Positions 33,091 through 40,569 of a stretch of DNA of 64,000 bases are shown in pieces (the first letter of the stretch is position 1; each line of letters starts with the position of its first letter). Both the position numbers and the translations under genes were made by a program. This stretch comes from DATKRB01 sp035532415 (lineage in GTDB: Bacteria; Actinomycetota; Acidimicrobiia; Acidimicrobiales; RAAP-2): contig DATKRB010000018.1 in assembly GCA_035532415.1 (NCBI GenBank), positions 1-64,000 of the forward strand, in the 5' to 3' direction. Below the pieces are notes generated by a model that saw nothing but the letters and a program-made list of their open reading frames with translations, was not told the origin of the DNA and did not search any database.

Positions 33091-34549
33091 GAGGACCCGA
33101 CGGGGAGATCGGAGGAGGGCCCTGCGCCAGCTTCGGAATTTCATTGGGGGCGAGCCCGTGGCGGCCGGCTCCGCGGCGACCATGCCGATCGTCGACCCGA
33201 GCTCGGGCGAGCCGTTCGCCGAGGCGCCCGTCTCGGGTCCCGCCGACGTCGATCGCGCCGCCGCCGCGGCGGCGGCGGCGTTCGAGGAGTGGAGGCGGTC
33301 CACCCCGTCGGATCGCAGCCTCGCCCTCATCCGGATCGCCGACGCCCTGTCGGATCGGTCCGAGGAGCTGGTGAGGGCCGAATGCGAGAACACCGGCAAG
33401 CCGCTCGCCCTCACCATGTCCGAGGAGATCCCCCCGATGATCGACCAGATCCGGTTCTTCGCGGGAGCGGCGCGCCTGCTCGAAGGCCGGTCGGCGGGCG
33501 AGTACCTGGCCGGCCATACGTCCTACGTCCGGCGCGAGCCCGTCGGGGTGTGCGCCGCGGTGACCCCGTGGAACTACCCGATGATGATGGCCGTGTGGAA
33601 GTGGGCCCCGGCCATCGCCGCGGGCAACACCGTGGTGCTGAAGCCGTCGGAAACCACGCCGGTGAGCACCCTCCTCATGGCCGAGGTCCTCGCCGAGCAC
33701 CTGCCGCCCGGCGTCTTCAACGTGGTGTGCGGCGACCGCGACACCGGGCGGGCCCTCGTTGGGAACCCCACGTTCGCCATGGTCTCCATCACCGGCAGCG
33801 TCCGGGCCGGGACGGAGGTGGCGGCCGGGGCTTCGGCGGACCTCAAGCGGGTCCATCTCGAGCTCGGCGGGAAGGCGCCGGTGATCGTCTTCGACGACGC
33901 GGACGTCGGCGCCACCGCGGAGGGGATCGCCGCCGCCGCCTATTTCAACGCCGGGCAGGACTGCACAGCGGCGACCCGCGTGTTGGCCGCGCCCGGCGTG
34001 CATGCCGATCTCCTCGACGCCCTGGTCGAGCAGGCCCGTGGCACGACCGTCGGAGGGACCGACGTCGACGGCGCCGACTACGGCCCGCTGAACAGCGCCG
34101 GCCAGCTCGAGCGGGTCCGCGGGTTCGTCGAGCGAGCGCCGGCCCACGCCAGGGTCCTGACCGGCGGCGAGCCCGTCGGGGCGCGTGGCTACTGTTTCGC
34201 GCCTACGGTGGTCGCCGGCCTGCAACAGGACGACGAGATGATCCAGCAGGAGGTCTTCGGGCCGGTGATCACGGTGCAACGGTTCGACGGCGAGGCCGAG
34301 GCCATCCGCTGGGCCAACGGCGTCGAGTACGGGCTGGCGTCGAGCGTGTGGACCCGAGACCACGGCCGGGCGATGCGCATGGCCCGCGACCTCGATTTCG
34401 GCTGCGTCTGGATCAACACGCACATCCCCCTGGTCGCCGAGATGCCCCACGGCGGTTTCAAGCACTCGGGCTACGGCAAGGACCTGTCCGTGTACGGGCT
34501 CGAGGACTACACGCGCCTCAAGCACGTGATGAGCAACATCGAGACGTGA
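33074..34549 (+). CDS. Gamma-aminobutyraldehyde dehydrogenase
   Basis: A roughly 491-residue NAD-dependent aldehyde dehydrogenase. It begins with LRNFIGGEPV, shows the cofactor block VTPWNYPMMMAVWKWAPA, Glu in HLELGGKAP, and the catalytic Cys in NAGQDCTAATRV. GQDCTA in place of GQxCxA is a hallmark of aminobutyraldehyde dehydrogenases (PatD/PuuC-like), which oxidise 4-aminobutanal to GABA. EMPHGGFKHSGYGKDLS is the C-terminal block. The start is uncertain: GTG at 32987, GTG at 33074 and GTG at 33158 are in frame. I chose 33074 because it keeps the N-terminal strand. It is followed by alanine dehydrogenase after 13 bp and is divergent from lrp. Confidence 0.87.
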   Translation: MILRTGRTRRGDRRRALRQLRNFIGGEPVAAGSAATMPIVDPSSGEPFAEAPVSGPADVDRAAAAAAAAFEEWRRSTPSDRSLALIRIADALSDRSEELVRAECENTGKPLALTMSEEIPPMIDQIRFFAGAARLLEGRSAGEYLAGHTSYVRREPVGVCAAVTPWNYPMMMAVWKWAPAIAAGNTVVLKPSETTPVSTLLMAEVLAEHLPPGVFNVVCGDRDTGRALVGNPTFAMVSITGSVRAGTEVAAGASADLKRVHLELGGKAPVIVFDDADVGATAEGIAAAAYFNAGQDCTAATRVLAAPGVHADLLDALVEQARGTTVGGTDVDGADYGPLNSAGQLERVRGFVERAPAHARVLTGGEPVGARGYCFAPTVVAGLQQDDEMIQQEVFGPVITVQRFDGEAEAIRWANGVEYGLASSVWTRDHGRAMRMARDLDFGCVWINTHIPLVAEMPHGGFKHSGYGKDLSVYGLEDYTRLKHVMSNIET

Positions 34550-34562
34550 AGGTGGAGCGAGC

Positions 34563-35681
34563 GTGATCGTCGGGATCCCGAGGGAGGTCAAGGAGGACGA
34601 GTACCGGGTCGCCATCACCCCGGCAGGCGTGAGGGAGCTGACCTCGGCCGGCCACACGGTTGTGGTCGAGAAGGACGCGGGGACCGGCTCCGCCCTTCCC
34701 GACGCGGACTTCGTCGCGACGGGGGCCAAGATCGTCGACAGCGCCGACGACCTCTGGTCCGAGTCCGACTTGGTGCTGAAGGTGAAGGAGCCGGTGGAAG
34801 AGGAGTACCACCGCCTCGGTTCACGCAAGGACCAGGTCCTCTTCACCTACCTGCACCTGGCGGCGTCCCGCCCGTGCACCGAGGCGCTCGCCGCCGCCGG
34901 GAACACCGCCATCGCGTACGAGACCGTTCGATTGCCGGACGGATCGTTGCCGCTCCTGACCCCGATGAGCGAGGTGGCCGGGCGCATGGCGCCACTGGTG
35001 GGAGCCCAGCACCTGGCCCGGCTCGGCGGTGGCCGGGGCACGTTGATCTGCGGGGTGCCCGGCGTGGAGTGTGCCAAGGTGGTGATCATCGGGGCCGGGG
35101 TGGCGGGCATGGCCGCGGCGACCCTGGCCGTCGGGATGCACGCCAACGTCTACATCCTCGATCGCAACCTCGATCGCCTCCGACAGGTCGACCACCACTT
35201 CCGCGGAGCGCTCGAGACGGTGGCCTCGAGCACCCACGCGATCGAGGAGGCCTGCCTCGATGCCGATCTGGTGATCGGTGCCGTTCTGGTGGTCGGCGCG
35301 AGGACCCCGAAGCTGGTGACCGACGCGCTGGTCGCCCGGATGCGGAAGGGCTCGGTGCTCGTCGACATCTCGGTGGACCAGGGGGGCTGCTTCGAGTCGT
35401 CGAGGCCGACCACGCACTCCCACCCGACGTTTCCCGTGCACGGCTCGATCTTCTACTGCGTCGCCAACATGCCCGGAGCCTTCCCCCACACGTCGACCCA
35501 CGCGCTGGTGAACGCCACGCTGCCCTACTCGGTGGAGATCGCCAGGCGAGGGTGGCGCGAGGCCGTTCGGTCGGACCCGGCGCTGGCGCTCGGGGTGAAC
35601 GTCGTCGAAGGCGCCGTGGTGTGCGAGCCGGTGGCCCAGGCCCACGGGATGGCGGCCGTCTCGTTGGCCGACGTGCTCTGA
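34563..35681 (+). CDS. ald: Alanine dehydrogenase
   Basis: A 372-residue NAD-dependent enzyme for L-alanine to pyruvate plus ammonium. MIVGIPREVKEDEYRVAITP is the family N-terminus with the pyruvate-binding Arg15. KVKEP holds the active-site Lys, LHLAASR the His, and VIIGAGVAGMAAATLA the NAD fold. VDQGGCFESSRPTTHSHP is typical. GTG start at 34563 with GGTGGAG upstream, 13 bp after the aldehyde dehydrogenase, so one operon. Together with the opposite-strand transaminase it would regenerate pyruvate from alanine. Lrp-type control of ald is well known in mycobacteria (AldR), which suits the adjacent Lrp gene. Confidence 0.94.
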   Translation: MIVGIPREVKEDEYRVAITPAGVRELTSAGHTVVVEKDAGTGSALPDADFVATGAKIVDSADDLWSESDLVLKVKEPVEEEYHRLGSRKDQVLFTYLHLAASRPCTEALAAAGNTAIAYETVRLPDGSLPLLTPMSEVAGRMAPLVGAQHLARLGGGRGTLICGVPGVECAKVVIIGAGVAGMAAATLAVGMHANVYILDRNLDRLRQVDHHFRGALETVASSTHAIEEACLDADLVIGAVLVVGARTPKLVTDALVARMRKGSVLVDISVDQGGCFESSRPTTHSHPTFPVHGSIFYCVANMPGAFPHTSTHALVNATLPYSVEIARRGWREAVRSDPALALGVNVVEGAVVCEPVAQAHGMAAVSLADVL

Positions 35682-35683
35682 TC

Positions 35684-35777
35684 CCGCCCGGCCCCGCCCG
35701 CCCCGCCCCGCCCCGCCCCGCCCCGCCCCGCCCGGCCCGGCCCGCCCGCCCGGCCCCGCCCGGCCCGGCCCGGCCGG
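35684..35777. repeat. GC-only simple repeat (CCCCG/CCCGG pentamers)
   Basis: A run of CCCCG and CCCGG pentamers with almost no A or T fills the gap after ald. A shorter relative lies at 38041-38094. The DNA or RNA may fold or slip. No gene is supported. Confidence 0.8.
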
Positions 35778-35791
35778 TGGGCTCCGGGCAG

Positions 35792-35815
35792 TAACATCAA
35801 ACGGAACCTGGTTCC
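35792..35815 (+). promoter_or_regulatory. Promoter -10 and palindromic TetR-type operator of MFS gene
   Basis: TAACAT at 35792-35797 is a likely -10 box. GGAACC-T-GGTTCC at 35803-35815 is a perfect 13-bp palindrome covering the expected start site, 24 bp before the MFS start codon. This form is common for TetR repressors of efflux genes, and a TetR gene follows the MFS gene. Confidence 0.65.
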
Positions 35816-35839
35816 ACTTGTTGCCCGACGGGAGGGCGG

Positions 35840-37330
35840 ATGGCCACGACCGAGCAGCGTGCCCCGGCACAGGCTGAGAAACGCCAGCACTACGGGATCA
35901 CGTTCGCCGTCCTGGCCTTCGGCACGCTGTCGTACACGCTGCTGCAGTCCCTGGTGCTCCCGGCCCTGCCGACCCTGCAGACGCAGCTGCACACGTCGGA
36001 GTCCTCGGTCGCGTGGGTGCTCACGGCCTACCTCCTGAGCGCCTCCATCGCCACGCCGATCCTCGGGCGTCTGGGTGACATGTACGGCAAGGAGAAGATG
36101 CTGCTCGTCGTGTTCGGCGGCATCGTCCTCGGCGCGGTCCTCGGCGGGCTCTCCACCTCGATGTCCACCATGATCGTGGCCCGCGTCGTTCAAGGAACCG
36201 GGGGTGCCATCTTCCCGTTGTCGTTCGGCATCATCCGGGACGAGTTCCCCGCCGAGCGCGTGTCCGGGGGGATCGGGTTGCTCTCGACCATCATCGGTGT
36301 CGGTGGCGGTGGCGGCATCATCCTCGGCGGGCCGATCATTCAGCACCTCTCCTACCACTGGCTCTTCTGGATCCCGGCGGTCCTTTCCTTTGCCTCGTTG
36401 GTCACGGCCTGGCGGTTCATCCCCGAGTCACCGGTCAGGGCGCCGGGACGGATCAATTACCTCTCCGCCGCGTTGCTGTCGGGATGGTTGACCGCGTTGC
36501 TGGTCGCCGTGTCGATGGGGTCGATCTGGGGATGGAGCTCGGTCCGGGTCCTCGGCCTCCTGGTGGCGGCGGCGGCGCTCGGGGTGCTGTGGGTCCGCAC
36601 GGAGCTCCGGACGGACCACCCGCTGATCGACATGCGCATGATGAGGATCCCCACGGTGTGGTGGACCAACATCGCCGCCCTGCTGTTCGGGGTGGGGATG
36701 TACTCGAGCATCGTGCTCATCCCGCCGTACCTTCAGACGGCGTCGTCGCACGGCTACGGGTTCGGGGCGTCGCCGACGCTGTCGGGGCTGTTCCTGGCGC
36801 CCAACGCCGGGGCCATGCTGATCACCGGCTTCCTCATCGGGACCCTGACGGCGCGGTTCGGGTCGAAGCTCCTGTTGGTCGCAGGGGGAGCGATGGGGAC
36901 GGCGTCCTTCGCCATGCTGATGTTCTCGAGCGCCGCCGAATGGGAGTTCCTGTTCGCGACGACGGTCAGCGGTCTCGGGATCGGGCTCGCCTTCGCGGCC
37001 ATGTCCAACCTGGTCGTAGAGGCCGTTCCGGATACCCAGACCGGTGCCGCCACCGGGATGAACGCCAACATCCGCACGATCGGGGGTGCCGTCGGGAGCG
37101 CCATCGTGGCGAGCATCCTGGCGTCCCAGACGGTTGACGGTGTCCCGCCCCTCCGCAGCTACAGCCTCAGTTTCGGGGTCCTGGCCATCGCGTTCCTCCT
37201 CGCCACGGCTGCCGCAGCCGTGGTCCCGGTGCAGCGGTGGCGTGCCGGCTCGGCCGCGGCCGGTATGGAAGGGGCGGTTCCCGACGAGGTCGCCACGCGA
37301 GGTCCCGTCCCCCGGTCGGTCCTCAGTTGA
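35840..37330 (+). CDS. MFS drug-efflux transporter (DHA2 type, about 14 TM)
   Basis: A 496-residue major facilitator with 13-14 hydrophobic segments. The loop 2-3 motif A is LGRLGDMYGKEKML, helix 4 contains ARVVQGTGGAIFPLSFG, and motif C (GGGGGIILGGPI) in helix 5 marks drug/proton antiporters. The DHA2 (14-helix) organisation fits the two additional central helices. GGGAGGGCGG stands before the ATG. The gene is preceded by a palindromic operator and followed by a TetR gene on the same strand. The exported compound is unknown. Confidence 0.9.
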   Translation: MATTEQRAPAQAEKRQHYGITFAVLAFGTLSYTLLQSLVLPALPTLQTQLHTSESSVAWVLTAYLLSASIATPILGRLGDMYGKEKMLLVVFGGIVLGAVLGGLSTSMSTMIVARVVQGTGGAIFPLSFGIIRDEFPAERVSGGIGLLSTIIGVGGGGGIILGGPIIQHLSYHWLFWIPAVLSFASLVTAWRFIPESPVRAPGRINYLSAALLSGWLTALLVAVSMGSIWGWSSVRVLGLLVAAAALGVLWVRTELRTDHPLIDMRMMRIPTVWWTNIAALLFGVGMYSSIVLIPPYLQTASSHGYGFGASPTLSGLFLAPNAGAMLITGFLIGTLTARFGSKLLLVAGGAMGTASFAMLMFSSAAEWEFLFATTVSGLGIGLAFAAMSNLVVEAVPDTQTGAATGMNANIRTIGGAVGSAIVASILASQTVDGVPPLRSYSLSFGVLAIAFLLATAAAAVVPVQRWRAGSAAAGMEGAVPDEVATRGPVPRSVLS

Positions 37331-37362
37331 GGAGCTCCGCCACGCCCGCTGCACCCCCCACG

Positions 37363-38037
37363 GTGTCCCTTCCGCCGGTCACCCCGCCGGTGGGGCGGAT
37401 CGGTCCGGAGGAAGGACCCAGGTCCGGAAAGGAGGAGCTCCGTTGCGACGCCGCGCGCAACCGGCAGCGCATCCTCGAGGCGGCGCACGACGTCTTCGTC
37501 GAGCGAGGGACCGGTCTCACCGTCGACGAGGTGGCCCGCCGGGCGGGCGTCGGTGTGGGGACCGTCTACCGCCGCTTCCCCAGCAAGGAGGCGCTGCTCG
37601 ATGCCGTCGCCCTCCCGGTGTTCGAGAAGACCCTCCATATCGCCAGGCGGGCCCTGCGTGAGGGGCCGGGGGAGGGGTTCGAGCTGTTCATCCGCCGGCT
37701 CGTCGCCTTTTATGCGTCGCATGGCCTGCCGGTCCGGCGGCTGTGGGGCGCGGCCGACGGGCGATCCATGCGTGACCAGCTCAACCCGGTCGTTGAGCAA
37801 TTGATCGACGATGCCCACTCGGCCGGCACCCTCCGTGCCGACTTCACCGCCGCCGACGTCCCGGCGCTGGTGTGGACCGTCACCCGCCTTGTCGAGGACA
37901 TCGGGGAGGCGGCTCCGGCAATCTGGCGCCGGCACCTCGATCTCCTCCTCGACGGCCTGCGTCCCGGCGAGCCCCGCACCCTGAGGTCTCGGCCGGTGCC
38001 GGTGGAGCGTTGGACCGAGCTCGTCCGGCGGGGTTGA
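37363..38037 (+). CDS. TetR-family transcriptional regulator
   Basis: A 224-residue repressor. The N-terminal helix-turn-helix region reads RQRILEAAHDVFVERG, LTVDEVARRAGVGVGTVYRRFPSKEAL. The remainder is the helical ligand-binding and dimer domain. Start GTG at 37363 gives a 25-residue leader; the frame is open up to 37237 inside the MFS gene, and no ideal ribosome site is visible. AAAGGAGGAG occurs at 37428-37437, inside the coding frame. It probably represses the MFS gene through the GGAACC-T-GGTTCC palindrome. The ligand is unknown. Confidence 0.87.
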   Translation: MSLPPVTPPVGRIGPEEGPRSGKEELRCDAARNRQRILEAAHDVFVERGTGLTVDEVARRAGVGVGTVYRRFPSKEALLDAVALPVFEKTLHIARRALREGPGEGFELFIRRLVAFYASHGLPVRRLWGAADGRSMRDQLNPVVEQLIDDAHSAGTLRADFTAADVPALVWTVTRLVEDIGEAAPAIWRRHLDLLLDGLRPGEPRTLRSRPVPVERWTELVRRG

Positions 38038-38040
38038 GCC

Positions 38041-38094
38041 GCCCGCCCCGCCCCGCCCCGACCAGCCCGCCCCGACCAGCCCGCCCCGCCCGGG
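38041..38094. repeat. GC-rich simple repeat with 14-bp tandem unit
   Basis: In the 92-bp gap between convergent TetR and oxidoreductase genes, CCCCG pentamers are followed by two exact copies of CCCGACCAGCCCGC (38057-38070 and 38071-38084). It is related to the pentamer run at 35684-35777. Confidence 0.75.
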
Positions 38095-38129
38095 CTCTCC
38101 GACCCTCGTGTGCGGATCGCCCAGCGCCC

Positions 38130-39071
38130 TCAGGCCACCAGCACGATCTTCCCGGTCTTCCCTCCGGCGGCGAAGAGGTCGTAACCGGCCCCCGCTTCAG
38201 CCATCGGGACGGTGGCGTGAACCGGCACCCGTACCCGCCCCGACTCGAGGAGCGGGAGGACATGGGCGGCCACTCCGGTGGCGACGGCCGCCTTCTCGGC
38301 ACGGCTGCGGGCTCGCAGGGTCGACCCTGACAGCCTGGCCCGCTTGCCCATGAGCTGCAGGAGGTTGAGCTCCATTGAGGCACCGCCGCCCACCCCGATC
38401 ACCACGGCTCGGCCACCGGTGCGCAACGCGCCCAGGGCATCGGGAAGGCTGGGAGCGCCCACCAGCTCGAGCACCACGTCGTAGGGGCCGAACCCGGCCA
38501 CCTCGGCCGGCTCGATCACCTCGTGGGCCCCGAGCCCGCCGACGGCGTCGCGTTGTGCCTCGTTGCGCACCGACGCCACCACGTGGGCCCCCGCCGCCAC
38601 CGCCAGCTGGACTCCGGCCGTCCCGACCCCTCCGGCCGCACCGGTGACGAGGACGCGCTCGCCCACCGTGAGACCGCACTGGGACCACAGGGCGTCGAAA
38701 GCCGTGCTGAACACCTCGGGGAAACCCCCGGCCTCGGGCCACGAGAGACCGGCGGGGACCGTGAGCGCATGGGACTCGTCGACGGTGGCCATCGTCGCCT
38801 GACCGCCCCCGCCCACCACGGCCATCACCCGGTCCCCGGCCCGGAACCGGGTCACCTGGCGCCCGGTCGCGACGACCTCGCCGGCCAGCTCGAGACCGGG
38901 GACGTCGGCAGGGGACCCGGGGGGCGCCGGGTAGGCGCCGCGCCGCTGCGCGAGGTCCGCTCCGTTGATCCCGGCGGCCCGCACGGCCACGAGCAGCTCG
39001 GTGTCGCCCGGCTCGGGGTCGGGCCGCTCCTCCCAGGCCAGCTCGCCGGTGCGGTTCACGACGGCGTGCAC
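38130..39071 (-). CDS. Quinone oxidoreductase-like zinc-free MDR enzyme
   Basis: A 313-residue medium-chain reductase. The NADPH fold motif is VLVTGAAGGVGTAGVQLA. The N-terminal domain has AAGINGADLAQRRGAYP and VPGLELAGEV but not the Cys/His zinc ligands of alcohol dehydrogenases, so it is of the quinone oxidoreductase (QOR/TP53I3) type. It reduces quinones or enals with NADPH. GTG at 39071 with GGGGGTT upstream was chosen; ATG or GTG further out (39110) would add a Cys/Arg-rich leader. It is divergent from glutathione peroxidase, which would fit shared oxidative-stress duty. Confidence 0.87.
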   Translation of the reverse strand: MHAVVNRTGELAWEERPDPEPGDTELLVAVRAAGINGADLAQRRGAYPAPPGSPADVPGLELAGEVVATGRQVTRFRAGDRVMAVVGGGGQATMATVDESHALTVPAGLSWPEAGGFPEVFSTAFDALWSQCGLTVGERVLVTGAAGGVGTAGVQLAVAAGAHVVASVRNEAQRDAVGGLGAHEVIEPAEVAGFGPYDVVLELVGAPSLPDALGALRTGGRAVVIGVGGGASMELNLLQLMGKRARLSGSTLRARSRAEKAAVATGVAAHVLPLLESGRVRVPVHATVPMAEAGAGYDLFAAGGKTGKIVLVA

Positions 39072-39203
39072 GTCAACCCCCGTCCGGCACCGCGGCGCGG
39101 CACCGGACACCGGCGTGAGCCACCCCTGACAGGGTGGGGCCGGCGACCGCCCTCGGCCCGTTCGTCATGTCGCCACCCTGCCACATCGGCGGGCCGGCCC
39201 CGG

Positions 39204-39209
39204 TAGCCT
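39204..39209 (+). promoter_or_regulatory. -10 box (TAGCCT) of glutathione peroxidase gene
   Basis: TAGCCT lies 7 nt before the ATG at 39217 and there is no ribosome site, suggesting leaderless translation. Confidence 0.5.
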
Positions 39210-39216
39210 CTGGGCC

Positions 39217-39705
39217 ATGACTCTTTACGACATCCCCATCAGCACCCTTCAGGGTGATCCCTCTTCGCTGGGAGCCTTCCGGGGCAAGGCCGTCCTGGCC
39301 GTCAACGTCGCTTCCAAGTGCGGCCTCACCCCCCAGTACGAGGGTCTCGAGCGTCTGCAGCAGCAGTATGCCGACAAGGGGTTCAGCGTCGTGGGCTTCC
39401 CCTGCAACCAATTCCTCGGGCAGGAGCCCGGTACCGCGGAGGAGATCCAGGAGTTCTGCTCCACCACCTACGGCGTGACGTTCCCCTTGTTCGAGAAGAT
39501 CGACGTGAACGGGGCCCAGCGCCACCCGATCTTCGACCAGCTCACCGCGGCGAGCGACGCCGACGGCAAGGCCGGTGACATCCAGTGGAATTTCGAGAAG
39601 TTCCTGGTCTCGCCCGAGGGGAACGTGGTTGCCCGATTCCGGCCGCAGGTGACCCCGGAGGACCCGGTGGTCGTGCAGGCCATCGAGGGTCAGCTCCCGA
39701 GCTGA
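39217..39705 (+). CDS. Glutathione peroxidase family (thioredoxin-type peroxidase)
   Basis: A 162-residue GPx-fold protein. The peroxidatic Cys35 lies in NVASKCGLT, Gln65 in FPCNQF and Trp124/Asn125 in IQWNFEKFLV, completing the catalytic tetrad. Cys81 (EFCSTTYG) is at the position of the resolving cysteine in thioredoxin-dependent members. Actinobacteria lack glutathione, so thioredoxin is the likely reductant, acting on H2O2 and organic hydroperoxides in the cytosol. Confidence 0.95.
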   Translation: MTLYDIPISTLQGDPSSLGAFRGKAVLAVNVASKCGLTPQYEGLERLQQQYADKGFSVVGFPCNQFLGQEPGTAEEIQEFCSTTYGVTFPLFEKIDVNGAQRHPIFDQLTAASDADGKAGDIQWNFEKFLVSPEGNVVARFRPQVTPEDPVVVQAIEGQLPS

Positions 39706-39768
39706 GCACGCCGGACCACCTGGCCGTCCACGAGCCCATCGTGACGCGTCCATCGTGACATCGCCCGA

Positions 39769-40530
39769 GTGAGGCGCGCCGGTCTGGGAGCCACGTTCGA
39801 CGCGGCCATCTTCGACATGGACGGCCTCCTGGTGGACTCAGAGCCCCTGTGGCATCGGGCGGAGATCGCCGTGCTCGGGAGCCTGGGCGTCCCGTTGGTG
39901 GCGTCCGCCTGTCGCGAGACCAAAGGGATGTTCGTCGGCGAGGTCACCCGGTACTGGTTCGACCGGTACCCGTGGGCGGGGCCGTCCACCGAGGAGACCG
40001 CCGCCGACGTCGTCGACGCGGTCATGGAGCTGGTGGTCGCCGAGGGTCGCCTCCAGCCGGGAGTGGACCAGGCCATCGGGCTCTGCCGCCGCCACACGCC
40101 GGCGCTGGCCGTCGCATCCTCCTCCGAGTACCGGTTGATCGACCTCGTCCTCGGGCACTTCGGCCTGGCCGGGGAATTCGACCTGGTGCACTCGGCCCAG
40201 GACGAGCCCTTCGGCAAGCCCCACCCCGGCGTGTTCCTGACCGCGGCGGCCAAGCTCGGGGCGCGGCCCCGGGGCTGTGTGGTCTGGGAGGACTCGCCCG
40301 CGGGTGTGCTGGCGGCCAAGGCGGCGCAGATGGTGTGCGTCGCGGTGCCCGAGGCGGCAGAGCGGGACCGGCGCGAGGTGGCGGTGGCCGACGTGGTCCT
40401 CACCTCCCTCGGCGAGGCCGACGAGGAACTCTGGGAGCGGCTCGTGGCGATCGGCGAGCCGCCACCACAGGCGGCACCGCAGCCGCCGTTCCCGCCGTCG
40501 CCGACGGTCGCCCCACCGCACACGCCGTAG
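39769..40530 (+). CDS. HAD-superfamily phosphatase (HxpB/beta-phosphoglucomutase-like)
   Basis: A 253-residue haloacid dehalogenase-type hydrolase. Motif I is AAIFDMDGLLVDSEP (nucleophile and acid/base Asp), motif II AVASSSE, motif III the Lys in FGKPHPGVF, motif IV VWEDSPAG. An alpha-helical cap lies between motifs I and II. The family dephosphorylates small sugar phosphates. The last 30 residues are Pro-rich. GTG start at 39769, 63 bp after the peroxidase gene. The specific substrate is not evident. Confidence 0.88.
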   Translation: MRRAGLGATFDAAIFDMDGLLVDSEPLWHRAEIAVLGSLGVPLVASACRETKGMFVGEVTRYWFDRYPWAGPSTEETAADVVDAVMELVVAEGRLQPGVDQAIGLCRRHTPALAVASSSEYRLIDLVLGHFGLAGEFDLVHSAQDEPFGKPHPGVFLTAAAKLGARPRGCVVWEDSPAGVLAAKAAQMVCVAVPEAAERDRREVAVADVVLTSLGEADEELWERLVAIGEPPPQAAPQPPFPPSPTVAPPHTP

Positions 40531-40569
40531 TGTTGCCCGTTCCCGTTCCCGTTCCCTCCTGAGGTCCCG

